DNA of 64,000 bases, taken from the NCBI RefSeq assembly GCF_009372255.1, contig NZ_LXGN01000034.1:303401-367400 (forward strand), written 5' to 3'. Under the pieces are notes generated by a model that was given only the letters and a program-made list of their open reading frames with translations, was not told the origin of the DNA and ran no database searches. The translations under genes were made by a program, and so were the position numbers. Position 1 is the first letter of the stretch. Each line of letters opens with the position of its first letter. This DNA comes from Acinetobacter guerrae. GTDB lineage: Bacteria; Pseudomonadota; Gammaproteobacteria; Pseudomonadales; Moraxellaceae. Shown piece by piece: positions 1-9,435 of the stretch.

Positions 1-163
1 GATTATTTGCATAGTTGATGCCTGCGATAAATGTGATCACAATCAACGCCAGATATAAAAACCCTTGTTGATAAATAAAAACTAAAATATCACTTTGTTT
101 TAAAATCTTAAATTGATCGGCACGGAAACGTTTGGCAAACCATTTCTGAAAACCAGATTGCAT
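1..163 (-). CDS. DUF58-family protein, N-terminal part only (cut by window edge)
   Basis: An open frame starts at ATG 163 and runs off the left edge, giving 54 residues that begin MQSGFQKWFAKRF. The start is preceded by GGAG about 9 bases upstream, inside the gap after the MoxR gene. The visible part has a basic stretch and then one hydrophobic segment (YLALIVITFIAGI), fitting an inner-membrane anchor. The DUF58 assignment is inference: in many bacteria a MoxR ATPase gene is followed directly by a DUF58 membrane protein, and only 16 bases separate the two genes here. The body of the protein is not visible, so the family call rests mainly on context. Confidence 0.5.
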   Translation of the reverse strand, partial: MQSGFQKWFAKRFRADQFKILKQSDILVFIYQQGFLYLALIVITFIAGINYANN

Positions 164-178
164 GGCTGATTCTCCAAC

Positions 179-1138
179 TTATAGTGTATCCACAGCGTCC
201 AAACATTGTCGTGCTTCATATTCAGTCATATTCATACGGTGCGCAGCGACCGCCACAAAAACGGCTTGTATATCATCTGTAATGACATAACTCCGTTTTT
301 CAATGAGTGCATAAGCTTGTGCTGCCAATTTTAAAGCTAAAACACCACGTGTAGATAAGCCATGCCGCTGCTTACGAGTTTGTTCTGCCAAATCTAGTAC
401 GTACTCCAATACTGCATCACTCAGATAGACTTTTTTTACAAGTTCTTGGAGTTCAATAATTTCTTCGGCATAAAACACGGGTTGGATTTGAGCAACCAAA
501 TCCTGTCTCGATGCCTGTTGTAATAATAATTTTTCAGCATGTCGAGATGGAAACCCGAGTGAAAGACGCATTAAAAAGCGATCAAGCTGAGATTCTGGTA
601 GTGCATAGGTTCCGCTCTGAAATAAAGGATTTTGCGTGGCAACCACCCAAAATGGCCGAGGAAGATCATAACGTATACTGTCCACAGTCACAGCCCCTTC
701 TTCCATGGCTTCAAGTAAAGCACTTTGGGTCTTTGGACTACAGCGGTTAATTTCATCTGCAAGAAGAATCTGAGTAAAAATTGGTCCCTGTTTAAACTCA
801 AAAATATGCTCTTTTTGATTAAACATATTAATACCAATCACATCACTGGCAAGCATATCATTGGTAAACTGAATACGTCCAAAATCTAGTCCAGCCAATC
901 GTGCCAAAGCACTGGCTAATGTGGTTTTACCTAAACCAGGTAAATCCTCAAATAAAACATGCCCTCCTGCCAATAAACAAGTCAGCGCAAGTTGCGTTTG
1001 TTTTGATTTATCTAAAATAAGTTGATTAATTTGTTCTAAAAACTGATCAATCTTGGGGCTATATTGTGTAATTTTCTGGTTCATCTCTAAATTCCCCTGA
1101 TTTAGTTCAGGTTTTTTTAGTTTTTCCATGCCCCACAT
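179..1138 (-). CDS. MoxR-family AAA+ ATPase
   Basis: This is a cytoplasmic AAA+ ATPase of the MoxR/RavA group, thought to act as a chaperone maturing partner proteins, often with DUF58/VWA proteins coded alongside. Visible motifs are the Walker A loop PGLGKTT near residue 67, Walker B LLADEINR near residue 125 and the sensor-1 segment ATQNP near residue 165, followed by the C-terminal lid region. Length, 319 residues, is normal for the family. The ATG at 1138 is preferred over GTG 1141 because AAGGA lies 8 bases before it. It is transcribed with the DUF58-like gene 16 bases downstream. The client protein cannot be told from sequence. Confidence 0.88.
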   Translation of the reverse strand: MWGMEKLKKPELNQGNLEMNQKITQYSPKIDQFLEQINQLILDKSKQTQLALTCLLAGGHVLFEDLPGLGKTTLASALARLAGLDFGRIQFTNDMLASDVIGINMFNQKEHIFEFKQGPIFTQILLADEINRCSPKTQSALLEAMEEGAVTVDSIRYDLPRPFWVVATQNPLFQSGTYALPESQLDRFLMRLSLGFPSRHAEKLLLQQASRQDLVAQIQPVFYAEEIIELQELVKKVYLSDAVLEYVLDLAEQTRKQRHGLSTRGVLALKLAAQAYALIEKRSYVITDDIQAVFVAVAAHRMNMTEYEARQCLDAVDTL

Positions 1139-1157
1139 CACAAATTTCCTTAATTAA

Positions 1158-1192
1158 AAAAAGGTGTATGAATCAACATACACCTTTTTTAT
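1158..1192 (-). terminator. Intrinsic terminator after cstA-ybdD
   Basis: A perfect 10-bp stem (1161-1170 with 1177-1186) encloses a six-base loop and is flanked by A- and T-runs. Read on the minus strand it follows ybdD and ends in a run of T. It lies just upstream of the MoxR gene and so separates the two units. Confidence 0.85.
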
Positions 1193-1218
1193 TTTTTTCT
1201 AAAGAAATGAAAAAGATA

Positions 1219-1518
1219 TCAACATGGACATTTTTTTAAATTACCACTGGATGGATAACGTGAATCCACACAGTGACGATAAAATGTCTTGGCATCCATC
1301 GCTTCCAAATCTGGATGATGTTTACGCATATGCTCAAGGTAAGTGTCGTAATCAGGCACACCGACCATTAAACGAAAGCTTTGCTGTAAACGCTTAAATA
1401 GAGTTGCAATACGTGACCAATTCTTTGGAGAAAGTAATAGGTCTTTTTGCGACATAATGGTCATCTTAATAATTTTTACAATCACCGCACGACCATTTTG
1501 AGCGATTTTCAGATTCAT
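1219..1518 (-). CDS. ybdD: YbdD/YjiX family small protein (CstA partner)
   Basis: A 99-residue protein whose last 60 residues match the YbdD/YjiX (DUF466) pattern: VGVPDYDTYLEHMRKHHP, then FYRHCVDSRY and a cysteine-containing tail (KKCPC). Family members are coded directly after CstA/YjiY-type transporters; their exact role is unsettled. The gene overlaps the cstA stop: an ATG at 1524 forms ATGA with it. I chose the second ATG at 1518 because the AGG of GAGGTGA then sits 9 bases away. The first 35 residues look unlike the short family core, so a start further in is also possible. Translational coupling to cstA is likely. Confidence 0.8.
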   Translation of the reverse strand: MNLKIAQNGRAVIVKIIKMTIMSQKDLLLSPKNWSRIATLFKRLQQSFRLMVGVPDYDTYLEHMRKHHPDLEAMDAKTFYRHCVDSRYPSSGNLKKCPC

Positions 1519-1520
1519 GA

Positions 1521-3626
1521 TCATTCACCTCGCGTTGAAGCAGGTGCTACCGTTTCAACATCTGCATACACAGCAGGAGCTTCATGGGTCGTCGGTTCAC
1601 GACTCGCCAAAGCACGACGGATCACACCAATCGAGGCAATCACCATCACCACCGCCACAATCATAAAGAACGCGCAAAGCACGGCATTAATCTGATTAGA
1701 TAACACCACAGTTTGCATTTCAGCCATTGTTTTGGCAGGAGCTAACATTTCACCACGCCCAATCGCATCTGAAAAACGGTTTGCTTGTGCAAGGAAACCG
1801 ATTTTCGGATTTTCATGGAAAATCTTTTGCCAGCCCGCAGTCATACACGTCACGAGTAAGAAAATTGTAGGGACAATCGTGACCCAAACATATTTCTCTT
1901 TCTTCATCTTAAATAGAATAACTGTGCCTAGAATCAATGCCATTGCTGCGAGCATTTGGTTACCAATACCAAATAAAGGCCACAATGAGTTAATCCCACC
2001 TAATGGATCGACCACACCCTGATAAACGAAGAAACCCCATCCACCTACCGCGACCGCAGTACCAATCATATTTCCAACAAATGATCCTGACTTTTTAATC
2101 GCTGGAATAACAATCCCAACAGTATCTTGCACCATAAAACGGCAAGCACGGGTACCCGCATCTACCGCAGTTAAAATGAATAATGCTTCAAACAAAATGG
2201 CGAAGTGATACCAAAATGCCATCATTGAACGATTGTTAAAAATTTCAGAAATGATATGCGCCATACCAATCGCGAATGTTGGTGCACCGCCAGTACGTGA
2301 CAAAATCGTGGTTTCACCGACTTCCTGAGCCAGTAAAGTCAGCATTTCTGGTGTGACTACAAAACCAATATTACGCACGGCTTCTGCTGCACTTTCAACC
2401 GTTGTGCCCAATACCGCCGCTGGAGCATTAATGGCAAAATAAACACCTGGATCAAGTACTGTTGCACAAATCATAGCCATAATGGCAACAAATGATTCCA
2501 TGAGCATGCCACCATAACCAATCACACGAATATCTTTCTCATTTTCGATGAGTTTAGGCGTTGTACCACTTGATACCAGTGCATGGAAACCAGAAATAGC
2601 ACCACAGGCAATTGTAATAAATAGAAATGGAAATAAACTACCTGCAAAAACGGGTCCTGTCCCATCAATAAAATGTGTTACTGCTGGCATTTTTAGCTCT
2701 GGTAATGCAACAACAATACCAATTGCCAAGCCAACAATGACCCCAATTTTAAGGAAGGTCGATAAATAATCACGTGGTGCGAGTAGTAACCAGACAGGTA
2801 AAACTGAGGCAATAAAACCATAAATGATCAAACACCATGTTAACTGCGTTCCAGTTAAAGTAAATAATGGCCCCCAATATGGGTCAGCAGCAACATGTCC
2901 ACCATAAATGATGGCCAACATCATTAATACAAAACCAATGATTGAAACTTCTGCAATTTTTCCTGGGCGTATATAGCGCATATATACTCCCATAAATAGT
3001 GCAATTGGAATCGTTGCAGCAATACTGAAAACGCCCCACGGACTATGTGCAAGAGCTTTTACTACAACAAGTGCCAAGACTGCCAGAATGATGATCATCA
3101 CTCCCAACGCACCTAGCATAACCACGACACCCGCAAATGTGCCAAGTTCTTGTTTTGCCATTTCGCCAAGTGATTTTCCATCTCGGCGTGTCGAAATAAA
3201 CAAAACTAAAAAGTCCTGAACAGCACCCGCCAAAACCACACCCACCAATAGCCAGATGGTTCCTGGTAAATAACCCATTTGGGCAGCCAGAATTGGACCA
3301 ACTAACGGCCCCGCACCTGCAATTGCCGCAAAATGATGGCCAAATAAAACGTATTTATTGGTCGGTACATAGTCCAGACCATCCGCCAAGCGATGCGCTG
3401 GTGTCAATCGTCTTGAGTTGAGTTCGAAAACACGGGTAGCTATAAATAGACTATAAAACCGATATGCAATGCTATAAACACAGACTGCGGCTAACACCAT
3501 CCAGACCGCATTAACATGTTCACCACGACTTACTGCCAGTATTCCAAAAGAAATGGCACCAATAATCGCGACTAGACTCCAGATTAATTTTGAGGGGAGC
3601 GTAGATTTCCTTTGAATTGTATCCAT
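1521..3626 (-). CDS. cstA: CstA-type pyruvate/peptide transporter
   Basis: An inner-membrane transporter of the CstA family, in enterobacteria a carbon-starvation-induced peptide and pyruvate importer. At 701 residues it has normal family length with more than a dozen hydrophobic segments. Recognisable signatures include the N-terminal LADGLDYVPTNKYVLFGHHF stretch (about residue 82), GAGPLVGPILAAQMGYLPG, and VDAGTRACRFMVQD in the C-terminal half. It forms an operon with ybdD, overlapping it. Whether this copy moves pyruvate, peptides or both cannot be decided from sequence. Confidence 0.92.
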   Translation of the reverse strand: MDTIQRKSTLPSKLIWSLVAIIGAISFGILAVSRGEHVNAVWMVLAAVCVYSIAYRFYSLFIATRVFELNSRRLTPAHRLADGLDYVPTNKYVLFGHHFAAIAGAGPLVGPILAAQMGYLPGTIWLLVGVVLAGAVQDFLVLFISTRRDGKSLGEMAKQELGTFAGVVVMLGALGVMIIILAVLALVVVKALAHSPWGVFSIAATIPIALFMGVYMRYIRPGKIAEVSIIGFVLMMLAIIYGGHVAADPYWGPLFTLTGTQLTWCLIIYGFIASVLPVWLLLAPRDYLSTFLKIGVIVGLAIGIVVALPELKMPAVTHFIDGTGPVFAGSLFPFLFITIACGAISGFHALVSSGTTPKLIENEKDIRVIGYGGMLMESFVAIMAMICATVLDPGVYFAINAPAAVLGTTVESAAEAVRNIGFVVTPEMLTLLAQEVGETTILSRTGGAPTFAIGMAHIISEIFNNRSMMAFWYHFAILFEALFILTAVDAGTRACRFMVQDTVGIVIPAIKKSGSFVGNMIGTAVAVGGWGFFVYQGVVDPLGGINSLWPLFGIGNQMLAAMALILGTVILFKMKKEKYVWVTIVPTIFLLVTCMTAGWQKIFHENPKIGFLAQANRFSDAIGRGEMLAPAKTMAEMQTVVLSNQINAVLCAFFMIVAVVMVIASIGVIRRALASREPTTHEAPAVYADVETVAPASTRGE

Positions 3627-3740
3627 TCATGACCTCATTATTTATGATTAACTGCCCTAAAATTCAGATCCATCTTTTATAGAGAATTTCCCTGCGACTT
3701 TACTCCTCATCTTGTTATTTTCATCTAATACTTTGGCATA

Positions 3741-3770
3741 AAAAAAGGGATGATTGCGATCATCCCTTTC
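3741..3770 (-). terminator. Intrinsic terminator after efp
   Basis: An 11-bp perfect stem (3744-3754 with 3759-3769) with a TGCG loop. On the minus strand it follows efp and runs into seven T residues. Confidence 0.88.
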
Positions 3771-3792
3771 ATAATAGTCTATTTTTAAACCA

Positions 3793-4362
3793 TTATGCAC
3801 GCTCTAAATAGTCACCAGTACGGGTGTCTACACGAACGCTTTCTTCTTGCTGAACAAACAACGGTACGCGAACCACAGCACCTGTTTCAAGTTTTGCTGG
3901 TTTACCGCCACCGCCAGATGTATCACCACGTACACCTGGATCAGTTTCAACAATTTTTAAAACCACAAAGTTCGGTGCACTTACATTTAATGGTACGCCA
4001 TTAAACAGCATAATGGTGCATTTCTCATTTGAGTCATCTTTTAACCATTTAGCAGCATCACCCATTGCAACTTTATCTGCAGCAATTTGCTCAAAAGATA
4101 CAGGATCCATAAAGTTCCATAGTTCGCCATCGTTGTATAAGTATTCCATTTCTACTTCTACAATATCGGCAGCTTCTAATGAATCACCTGACTTAAATGT
4201 TTTTTCTAAAACTTTACCTGTTTTAAGGTTACGAAGTTTTACACGGTTGAATGCCTGACCTTTTCCAGGTTTAACATATTCGTTTTCCATGATTGAACAT
4301 GGGTTACCGTCAAGCATGACTTTAAGGCCTTGCTTGAATTCATTTGTAGAATAACTGGCCAT
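3793..4362 (-). CDS. efp: Translation elongation factor P
   Basis: EF-P binds ribosomes stalled at proline runs and restores peptide-bond formation. The 189-residue protein has the full three-domain length. The modification loop PGKGQAF places Lys34 at the same number as E. coli Lys34, the residue that receives beta-lysine. The C-terminal segment GDYLERA is typical. The start is ATG 4362 (MASYSTNEF), with GGAG 10 bases upstream; the GTG at 4371 would sit on the ribosome binding site. The gene is divergent from epmB, whose product makes the (R)-beta-lysine donor, so factor and modification enzyme are coded side by side. EpmA is not in the window. Confidence 0.97.
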   Translation of the reverse strand: MASYSTNEFKQGLKVMLDGNPCSIMENEYVKPGKGQAFNRVKLRNLKTGKVLEKTFKSGDSLEAADIVEVEMEYLYNDGELWNFMDPVSFEQIAADKVAMGDAAKWLKDDSNEKCTIMLFNGVPLNVSAPNFVVLKIVETDPGVRGDTSGGGGKPAKLETGAVVRVPLFVQQEESVRVDTRTGDYLERA

Positions 4363-4432
4363 GACTGGCACACTCCAAACTTACTAACTTAAATGTATTA
4401 ATGCTAGACTAGCATTATTTTTTCCGTGTCGC

Positions 4433-5449
4433 ATGATAAACTATTTGTATCAAGAGCAAAACTGGCAAAAACAACTCAATGATCTAATCATTGATCCATT
4501 AGAGCTGTTAAATCTATTAGAGTTGCCTAAAGAACACTTGTTATCTGGTGCCATTCTTGCATCCAATGATTTTAAATTGCGTGTACCACGAGCCTTTGTA
4601 AAAAAAATGAGAAAGGGCGATGCACACGATCCGCTACTGCTTCAAATTTTACCACATCATCTTGAGTTACAAGAACATCCTGAATTTGTTACCGACCCAT
4701 TAGGAGAAGAAGCCGCCAATCAACTTCCAGGCGTGCTGCATAAATATAGCTCCAGATTTTTGCTAACCTTAACAGGTGCCTGTGCAGTTCATTGCCGATA
4801 TTGTTTTCGCCGACATTTCCCCTATCAGGAAAATTTACCAAAAAATGAAGATTGGCTAAATATTAAGGCTTATATCGAAGATCATCCTTTAATCAATGAG
4901 GTGATTTTAAGTGGCGGTGACCCCCTTACTTTGTCCAATCGTAAATTACAACTCTGGCTTGAAAGAATCGAATCACTGCCCCAAATAAAAATTTTGAGAA
5001 TTCATTCACGAGTTCCGATCGTTATCCCCAACCGTGTCGATGAAGAGCTGATTTCTCTATTAAAAAACAGTAGGCTACGCATTATAGTGGTGGTACACTC
5101 AAATCATGCTTCAGAGCTTGATGACTATACCTGTAACAAGCTTGCGGCGTTATCATTTGAACACATAACTGTGTTAAATCAGGCAGTTTTTCTTAAGGGT
5201 GTGAATGATAACGCACAAACATTGATTAATCTCAGTCATCGATTGTTTGAAGCTCGTGTCATGCCCTATTACTTACATGTTTTAGATAAAGTAAAAGGTG
5301 CGCAGCACTTTGATGTTATATCATCAGAAATTGACCATATTTATCAGGAAGTCTTGGCGAATTTACCGGGTTATTTGGTTCCTAAGCTGGTTAGGGAAAT
5401 CGCAGGCGAAAAAAATAAAACACCGCTATTTGGGGTTTCAACATTTTGA
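4433..5449 (+). CDS. epmB: EF-P (R)-beta-lysylation protein EpmB (lysine 2,3-aminomutase)
   Basis: A radical-SAM enzyme that converts L-alpha-lysine to (R)-beta-lysine for attachment to EF-P Lys34. The CxxxCxxC iron-sulfur motif is seen as CAVHCRYC (about residues 116-123), followed by FRRHFPY and the SAM-binding ILSGGDPL motif. The C-terminal region LHVLDKVKGAQHF is typical of the aminomutase family. At 338 residues it is the short EpmB form rather than the longer clostridial aminomutase. It is divergent from efp across 70 bases; the two promoters must lie in that AT-rich gap. Confidence 0.95.
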   Translation: MINYLYQEQNWQKQLNDLIIDPLELLNLLELPKEHLLSGAILASNDFKLRVPRAFVKKMRKGDAHDPLLLQILPHHLELQEHPEFVTDPLGEEAANQLPGVLHKYSSRFLLTLTGACAVHCRYCFRRHFPYQENLPKNEDWLNIKAYIEDHPLINEVILSGGDPLTLSNRKLQLWLERIESLPQIKILRIHSRVPIVIPNRVDEELISLLKNSRLRIIVVVHSNHASELDDYTCNKLAALSFEHITVLNQAVFLKGVNDNAQTLINLSHRLFEARVMPYYLHVLDKVKGAQHFDVISSEIDHIYQEVLANLPGYLVPKLVREIAGEKNKTPLFGVSTF

Positions 5450-5464
5450 GTTGAATAATAAATT

Positions 5465-7216
5465 ATGATGAATCAAACTTTTACGGATATTTTTGAAACA
5501 TCTACTGCTTTAAGTCGAGATGAATTAAGCTTTAGTGAGTCTAATGTTAAAGCAGTGTCTGACTGGGTTTCGTCATTATCCATCATGCAACTGGGGGATA
5601 CTTCACGTGCTTTATTTTCTGCATTGATTGAACTTTCAGAATTAAATTGCTCTGAAACTTTACGGTTTGATTTATTACAAACCATGCATCCTGTGCTTGA
5701 AAATGTTTTAGCAAGCTTTGAAAAACATTTTTTCAATCAAGGTCTCATCAATACCGCTCGAAACGAGCATATTATTGAATTGGCAATCTTGTTACGTAAA
5801 CACTTTGCTGGCATCTATATTGATATTGTAAGACGTAGTACCGAGCAACTCGAACAAAATAAATTTTCTGTTTTTGCATTGCATAAAAAGAAAAATCTAC
5901 AAACGGCACGTACACTCGCAATATTTTATGGTCTACGACAGCTTACCGAGCTGCTGTATCAGGAACATATGCTCTACAGTGAACCCATGGCTGGACAATG
6001 GTTAATTGCCCATTATTTATATAAAATTGCAATGAAAGCACATGTGCATTTAACCAATATAAATCAAGTACAAGGTACTCAAAATCAACTTAGCAATATT
6101 ACCCAAGCATATGCACAATTAATTTTACTGGATATTTTAAATACCAATCAGATTCGACAAGCTGAAATTCAAGCTTTATATCAATGTAGTTTTGATTGGG
6201 CTAAAAAAATACAAATTTATCCAAAAGAAACGACCTTATCAAAATATGTGATTGATACAGAAAAAGATCATCCCCCTGTATATAACAAACATCAAAATTC
6301 AGGTTTTACACCTTCTATTTATATTGTCATTCAAGATTTACTCGAACATATCACTGCGACTTTACATCGAAATGCAGATTATCTTTCACAAACCGAAAAA
6401 ATTTATTTAAGCCCCGCATTGAAATTTCATGTGCAAAACATTCTCGGAACTATTGCCGAACGGCAACATGAACGCTATGAATATTCCGCTCAATTACATA
6501 TATGTTTTGGCTTACTCACGGCACATTTTTATTTATCCAAAGCCAAAAATTTTAATGAAACTTTGCAGCTTGATAGTCATTACGGTTTTCAAAATAGTTC
6601 AAGAATGGCATCTGGTTTAACCCAACAAGAATCATCCGCCAGTGTACCCAATAATCAAAGATTGAATCGTGAAGCCAAACTCATTTATCAGACGGAAGTA
6701 CTTGATATCAGTGTAAATGGTTATCGAATTAAATGGACTGAAGAAGCACCTAAGAATTTGAGAACTGGTGAATTTATATTGGTTAAGGAAAACACACATA
6801 GTCAATGGCGTGGTGGGGTGATTCGTTGGATTAAACAATCTGCTGAAAAAAGTCTGGAAATTGGTCTGGAAATACTGGCTCAGGATATTTTTCCCTGTGC
6901 AGTTCGCGTGCAGGCAGACCGTCATAGCAATAACTACTATCCAGCTTTGTTGATGCAAAGCCAGAATCTTGATCAGGTCAAAACCACACTGATCTTGCCT
7001 GGTTCACAAATTTTTAGGGAACAACAAGGCATACATTTAAGGTTAGAAAAAGAAGAGTTCAAAGTATATTTGCTCAAAGCACAGCTGATTACGCAAAGCT
7101 TTGTACAGTTTGACTACGAACTTTTAGACGATCAACAGCAGAACAGCCTGAAAGACTTTATGTTTAAACAGGCCAAAGACTCAGATAATCAGGATTTATG
7201 GGAAGCTTTAAAGTGA
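5465..7216 (+). CDS. PilZ-like domain protein, partner of the FimX-like protein
   Basis: A 583-residue cytoplasmic protein with no signal peptide or membrane segment. The first 380 residues are a helical region that I do not recognise by motif. The C-terminal part, from about residue 400, resembles a PilZ domain: VLDISVNGYRIKW carries the D-x-S-x-x-G signature and is followed by beta-strands around GGVIRWIKQ and LEIGLEILA. The upstream RxxxR half of the c-di-GMP site is at best partial (RLNR). The stop overlaps the start region of the next gene by 19 bases, so the two are co-translated. P. aeruginosa has a comparable hypothetical gene next to fimX, which suggests a shared role in c-di-GMP-controlled type IV pili. 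That link is inference. Confidence 0.65.
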   Translation: MMNQTFTDIFETSTALSRDELSFSESNVKAVSDWVSSLSIMQLGDTSRALFSALIELSELNCSETLRFDLLQTMHPVLENVLASFEKHFFNQGLINTARNEHIIELAILLRKHFAGIYIDIVRRSTEQLEQNKFSVFALHKKKNLQTARTLAIFYGLRQLTELLYQEHMLYSEPMAGQWLIAHYLYKIAMKAHVHLTNINQVQGTQNQLSNITQAYAQLILLDILNTNQIRQAEIQALYQCSFDWAKKIQIYPKETTLSKYVIDTEKDHPPVYNKHQNSGFTPSIYIVIQDLLEHITATLHRNADYLSQTEKIYLSPALKFHVQNILGTIAERQHERYEYSAQLHICFGLLTAHFYLSKAKNFNETLQLDSHYGFQNSSRMASGLTQQESSASVPNNQRLNREAKLIYQTEVLDISVNGYRIKWTEEAPKNLRTGEFILVKENTHSQWRGGVIRWIKQSAEKSLEIGLEILAQDIFPCAVRVQADRHSNNYYPALLMQSQNLDQVKTTLILPGSQIFREQQGIHLRLEKEEFKVYLLKAQLITQSFVQFDYELLDDQQQNSLKDFMFKQAKDSDNQDLWEALK

Positions 7217-9330
7217 GAAACTCGTTACTTTCTAAAAAGTTAAAATTAAGCAAAACTCGTTTACTCATTATTGATGATAACCAGCTTCGTTATAATCAAA
7301 TTATTGAGTTATTTGAATCAAAAAGTTATCAAATTCAAGCTACTTTGCTTGATGACCTGAATAGTTTTGAAAAACAGCTCAATATCGGTTGGGATATTGT
7401 CATTTTTGGACGGGCTTACGATCTTAAACTAGAACAAGTCGTCTCACTCATTCAAGCATCGGCACAACCCAACTTACCCATTCTATTGCTTAGCCCCGAC
7501 TCATATACGTCTACTGAATATCTAAGTTATATTCATAAAGGTATTTATGAAATCATTGATCTTAAAGCCCCAGAACAACTATACATTGCGTTGGTTCGAG
7601 CATTATCCTATAGTCGTCTGCAACAAAATGAACAGCGCTTACTAGAAGAGCTAGATACAGCACATTCTCATGTTCAATCTAAAGTCAAGGAAAGCAACAA
7701 AGCGGTTGCTACGCTTCAGGAAGGGATTCACACCAAAGCCAATGCTGAGTATTTAGCACTGTTTGGCTTAAAAAATGAAAATGAACTCATTGGGCTTCCT
7801 ATTTTAGATATTTTGCAACCTACAGATTTGAGTCATTTTAAACAAAAATTCAAACGGGTTTCTCAGGGATTATTCGATCAAGCCTCTCTTGATATTGTAT
7901 GTAGAAATCCTGCTATTGCAGCTTCAAATCCGCTAAAAATCGAATTTTTACCGAGTGATGAAGAAGATGCAGTTCAATTGACTATAGAATATGATGACAG
8001 TAGTACGGTCGCGCCAGTCAGTACTTTGCCTATATCTCAATCCAATGAAAATGAAAAACTCCCTCCTACAATTCATGCATTTAATGCGATTAATCGCCAG
8101 CTAAGTAAACAACCTGCAAATGCCAATGCATTGGTGGTCATTACCCTTTCAAGCTGCCCAGAAGATGTGTTTAAACATAATTTTGAAACAATCAAAACCT
8201 ATTTTTCTAGTATTTATGGTTTTATTAAAGAACAGGTGAATGTTTCAGTTTTCAAAATTAATGCTGTGTTGTATGTCGCTTTGTTTCAAGCTGAATCTGA
8301 CCAAGTGCTGAAATCACAGTTAATCAGCTTAAAATCATTAGAAAAGCCTCAATTATTAAGTGTAGGTAATTCGACTCTACCCTTACACTTATTTTTAGGA
8401 TATATGGTTTTAAATCAAACGAATATTACAGATGAAAAAAGTTTTGATCATTTGTTGGAACAGGCATTTGCTCAACGTTTGCCAAACATGGAACAAAGTT
8501 TATCTCAACCTGATTTAGGTCAGGCTACGGTTCTAGAAAAAATCAATATAAGCACTGAGAGTATACCTAAAGTTCAGCAATCACTTCTTCAAGCACTTCA
8601 GCAAAAGCTAGATGCAGGTGATATACATCTAAAATATCAACAACTGTATGATAAACAAGATAGCAACCTCTATACCTATGAAGTGACCAGTGGCTTTATT
8701 TACGACAATGCATGGCAAGATATTAACCAATTATCAGATTTGCGTGATGATCCAGAGCTTTCTATCAAAGTTGACCGTTGGATTCTGGTTGAAGCATGTA
8801 AGCAGCTACATAACTTTTTAACGCAATACCCAACAGCTAAACTGATTATTAACTTAAATCGTCACATTTTGTTAAATGACAAACAGTTACCAGAGTTGAT
8901 GGGGAAACTTCTAACCATTGTTGGCAGCCGAGCCAAAGCGCCTCTTACTTTACAATTTTCAGAAGAATCTATTAGTCAAAATTTGCCTTTAGCTCAACAA
9001 CAATTTGCCAAATTAAAGCAAAACGAAGTTGAAATTTCTGTGCGAGACTTTGGTATTTCGATGTATTGCGAATCTATTTTAAGTCAGATTGACCTTGATT
9101 ATTTAAGTTTGCATCAGAATCTATGCAAAATGTTAGGTTCAGATAAAGAGTTAACTCAGCTTCAACACAAACTTGAAAATTTCCACAAAATTAAAGCTGT
9201 TGAAATTCTAGCTAAAGATTTAAATGATATGACCATGTTTGCAAATGCATGGAACATTGAAGCGCGCTATTTACAAGGTGATTATTTCCAGAAAAAACTA
9301 GATCGCCTGACCGATGTACAAGATCAATAG
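7198..9330 (+). CDS. FimX-like degenerate REC-PAS-GGDEF-EAL protein
   Basis: This 710-residue protein has the FimX architecture. Residues 20-140 form a receiver-like fold (RLLIIDDNQ at the start), but the phospho-acceptor region reads DIVIFGRAY with no aspartate at the usual place. A PAS-like segment around 165-260 follows. There is no GGDEF motif in the 285-430 region. The C-terminal EAL-like domain (about 460-700) has YEV for EAL, FSEES for the conserved glutamate strand, VRDFG for DDFG and LQGDYF near the end. Catalysis is therefore unlikely; c-di-GMP binding as an effector is the expected role, as for P. aeruginosa FimX in twitching. An alternative GTG start at 7213 would overlap the upstream stop as GTGA. 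Confidence 0.75.
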   Translation: MGSFKVRNSLLSKKLKLSKTRLLIIDDNQLRYNQIIELFESKSYQIQATLLDDLNSFEKQLNIGWDIVIFGRAYDLKLEQVVSLIQASAQPNLPILLLSPDSYTSTEYLSYIHKGIYEIIDLKAPEQLYIALVRALSYSRLQQNEQRLLEELDTAHSHVQSKVKESNKAVATLQEGIHTKANAEYLALFGLKNENELIGLPILDILQPTDLSHFKQKFKRVSQGLFDQASLDIVCRNPAIAASNPLKIEFLPSDEEDAVQLTIEYDDSSTVAPVSTLPISQSNENEKLPPTIHAFNAINRQLSKQPANANALVVITLSSCPEDVFKHNFETIKTYFSSIYGFIKEQVNVSVFKINAVLYVALFQAESDQVLKSQLISLKSLEKPQLLSVGNSTLPLHLFLGYMVLNQTNITDEKSFDHLLEQAFAQRLPNMEQSLSQPDLGQATVLEKINISTESIPKVQQSLLQALQQKLDAGDIHLKYQQLYDKQDSNLYTYEVTSGFIYDNAWQDINQLSDLRDDPELSIKVDRWILVEACKQLHNFLTQYPTAKLIINLNRHILLNDKQLPELMGKLLTIVGSRAKAPLTLQFSEESISQNLPLAQQQFAKLKQNEVEISVRDFGISMYCESILSQIDLDYLSLHQNLCKMLGSDKELTQLQHKLENFHKIKAVEILAKDLNDMTMFANAWNIEARYLQGDYFQKKLDRLTDVQDQ

Positions 9331-9380
9331 ATCTTAGAAAATCGTGTAGATCTTTCGACATACTATTTATTTCAAAGTTA

Positions 9381-9410
9381 AAAAAAGAACCGCAATAGCG
9401 GTTCTTTTTT
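9381..9410. terminator. Bidirectional intrinsic terminator
   Basis: Perfect 13-bp arms (9381-9393 and 9398-9410) begin with six A and end with six T around an AATA loop. It lies between the convergent fimX-like and barrel genes and can serve both strands. Confidence 0.9.
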
Positions 9411-9435
9411 AACTAATTATGGACTTAGAATAATC

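Noticed and set aside
511..750. Plus-strand frame over the MoxR gene
   Set aside because: Lies wholly inside a well-supported ATPase on the other strand and has no motif.
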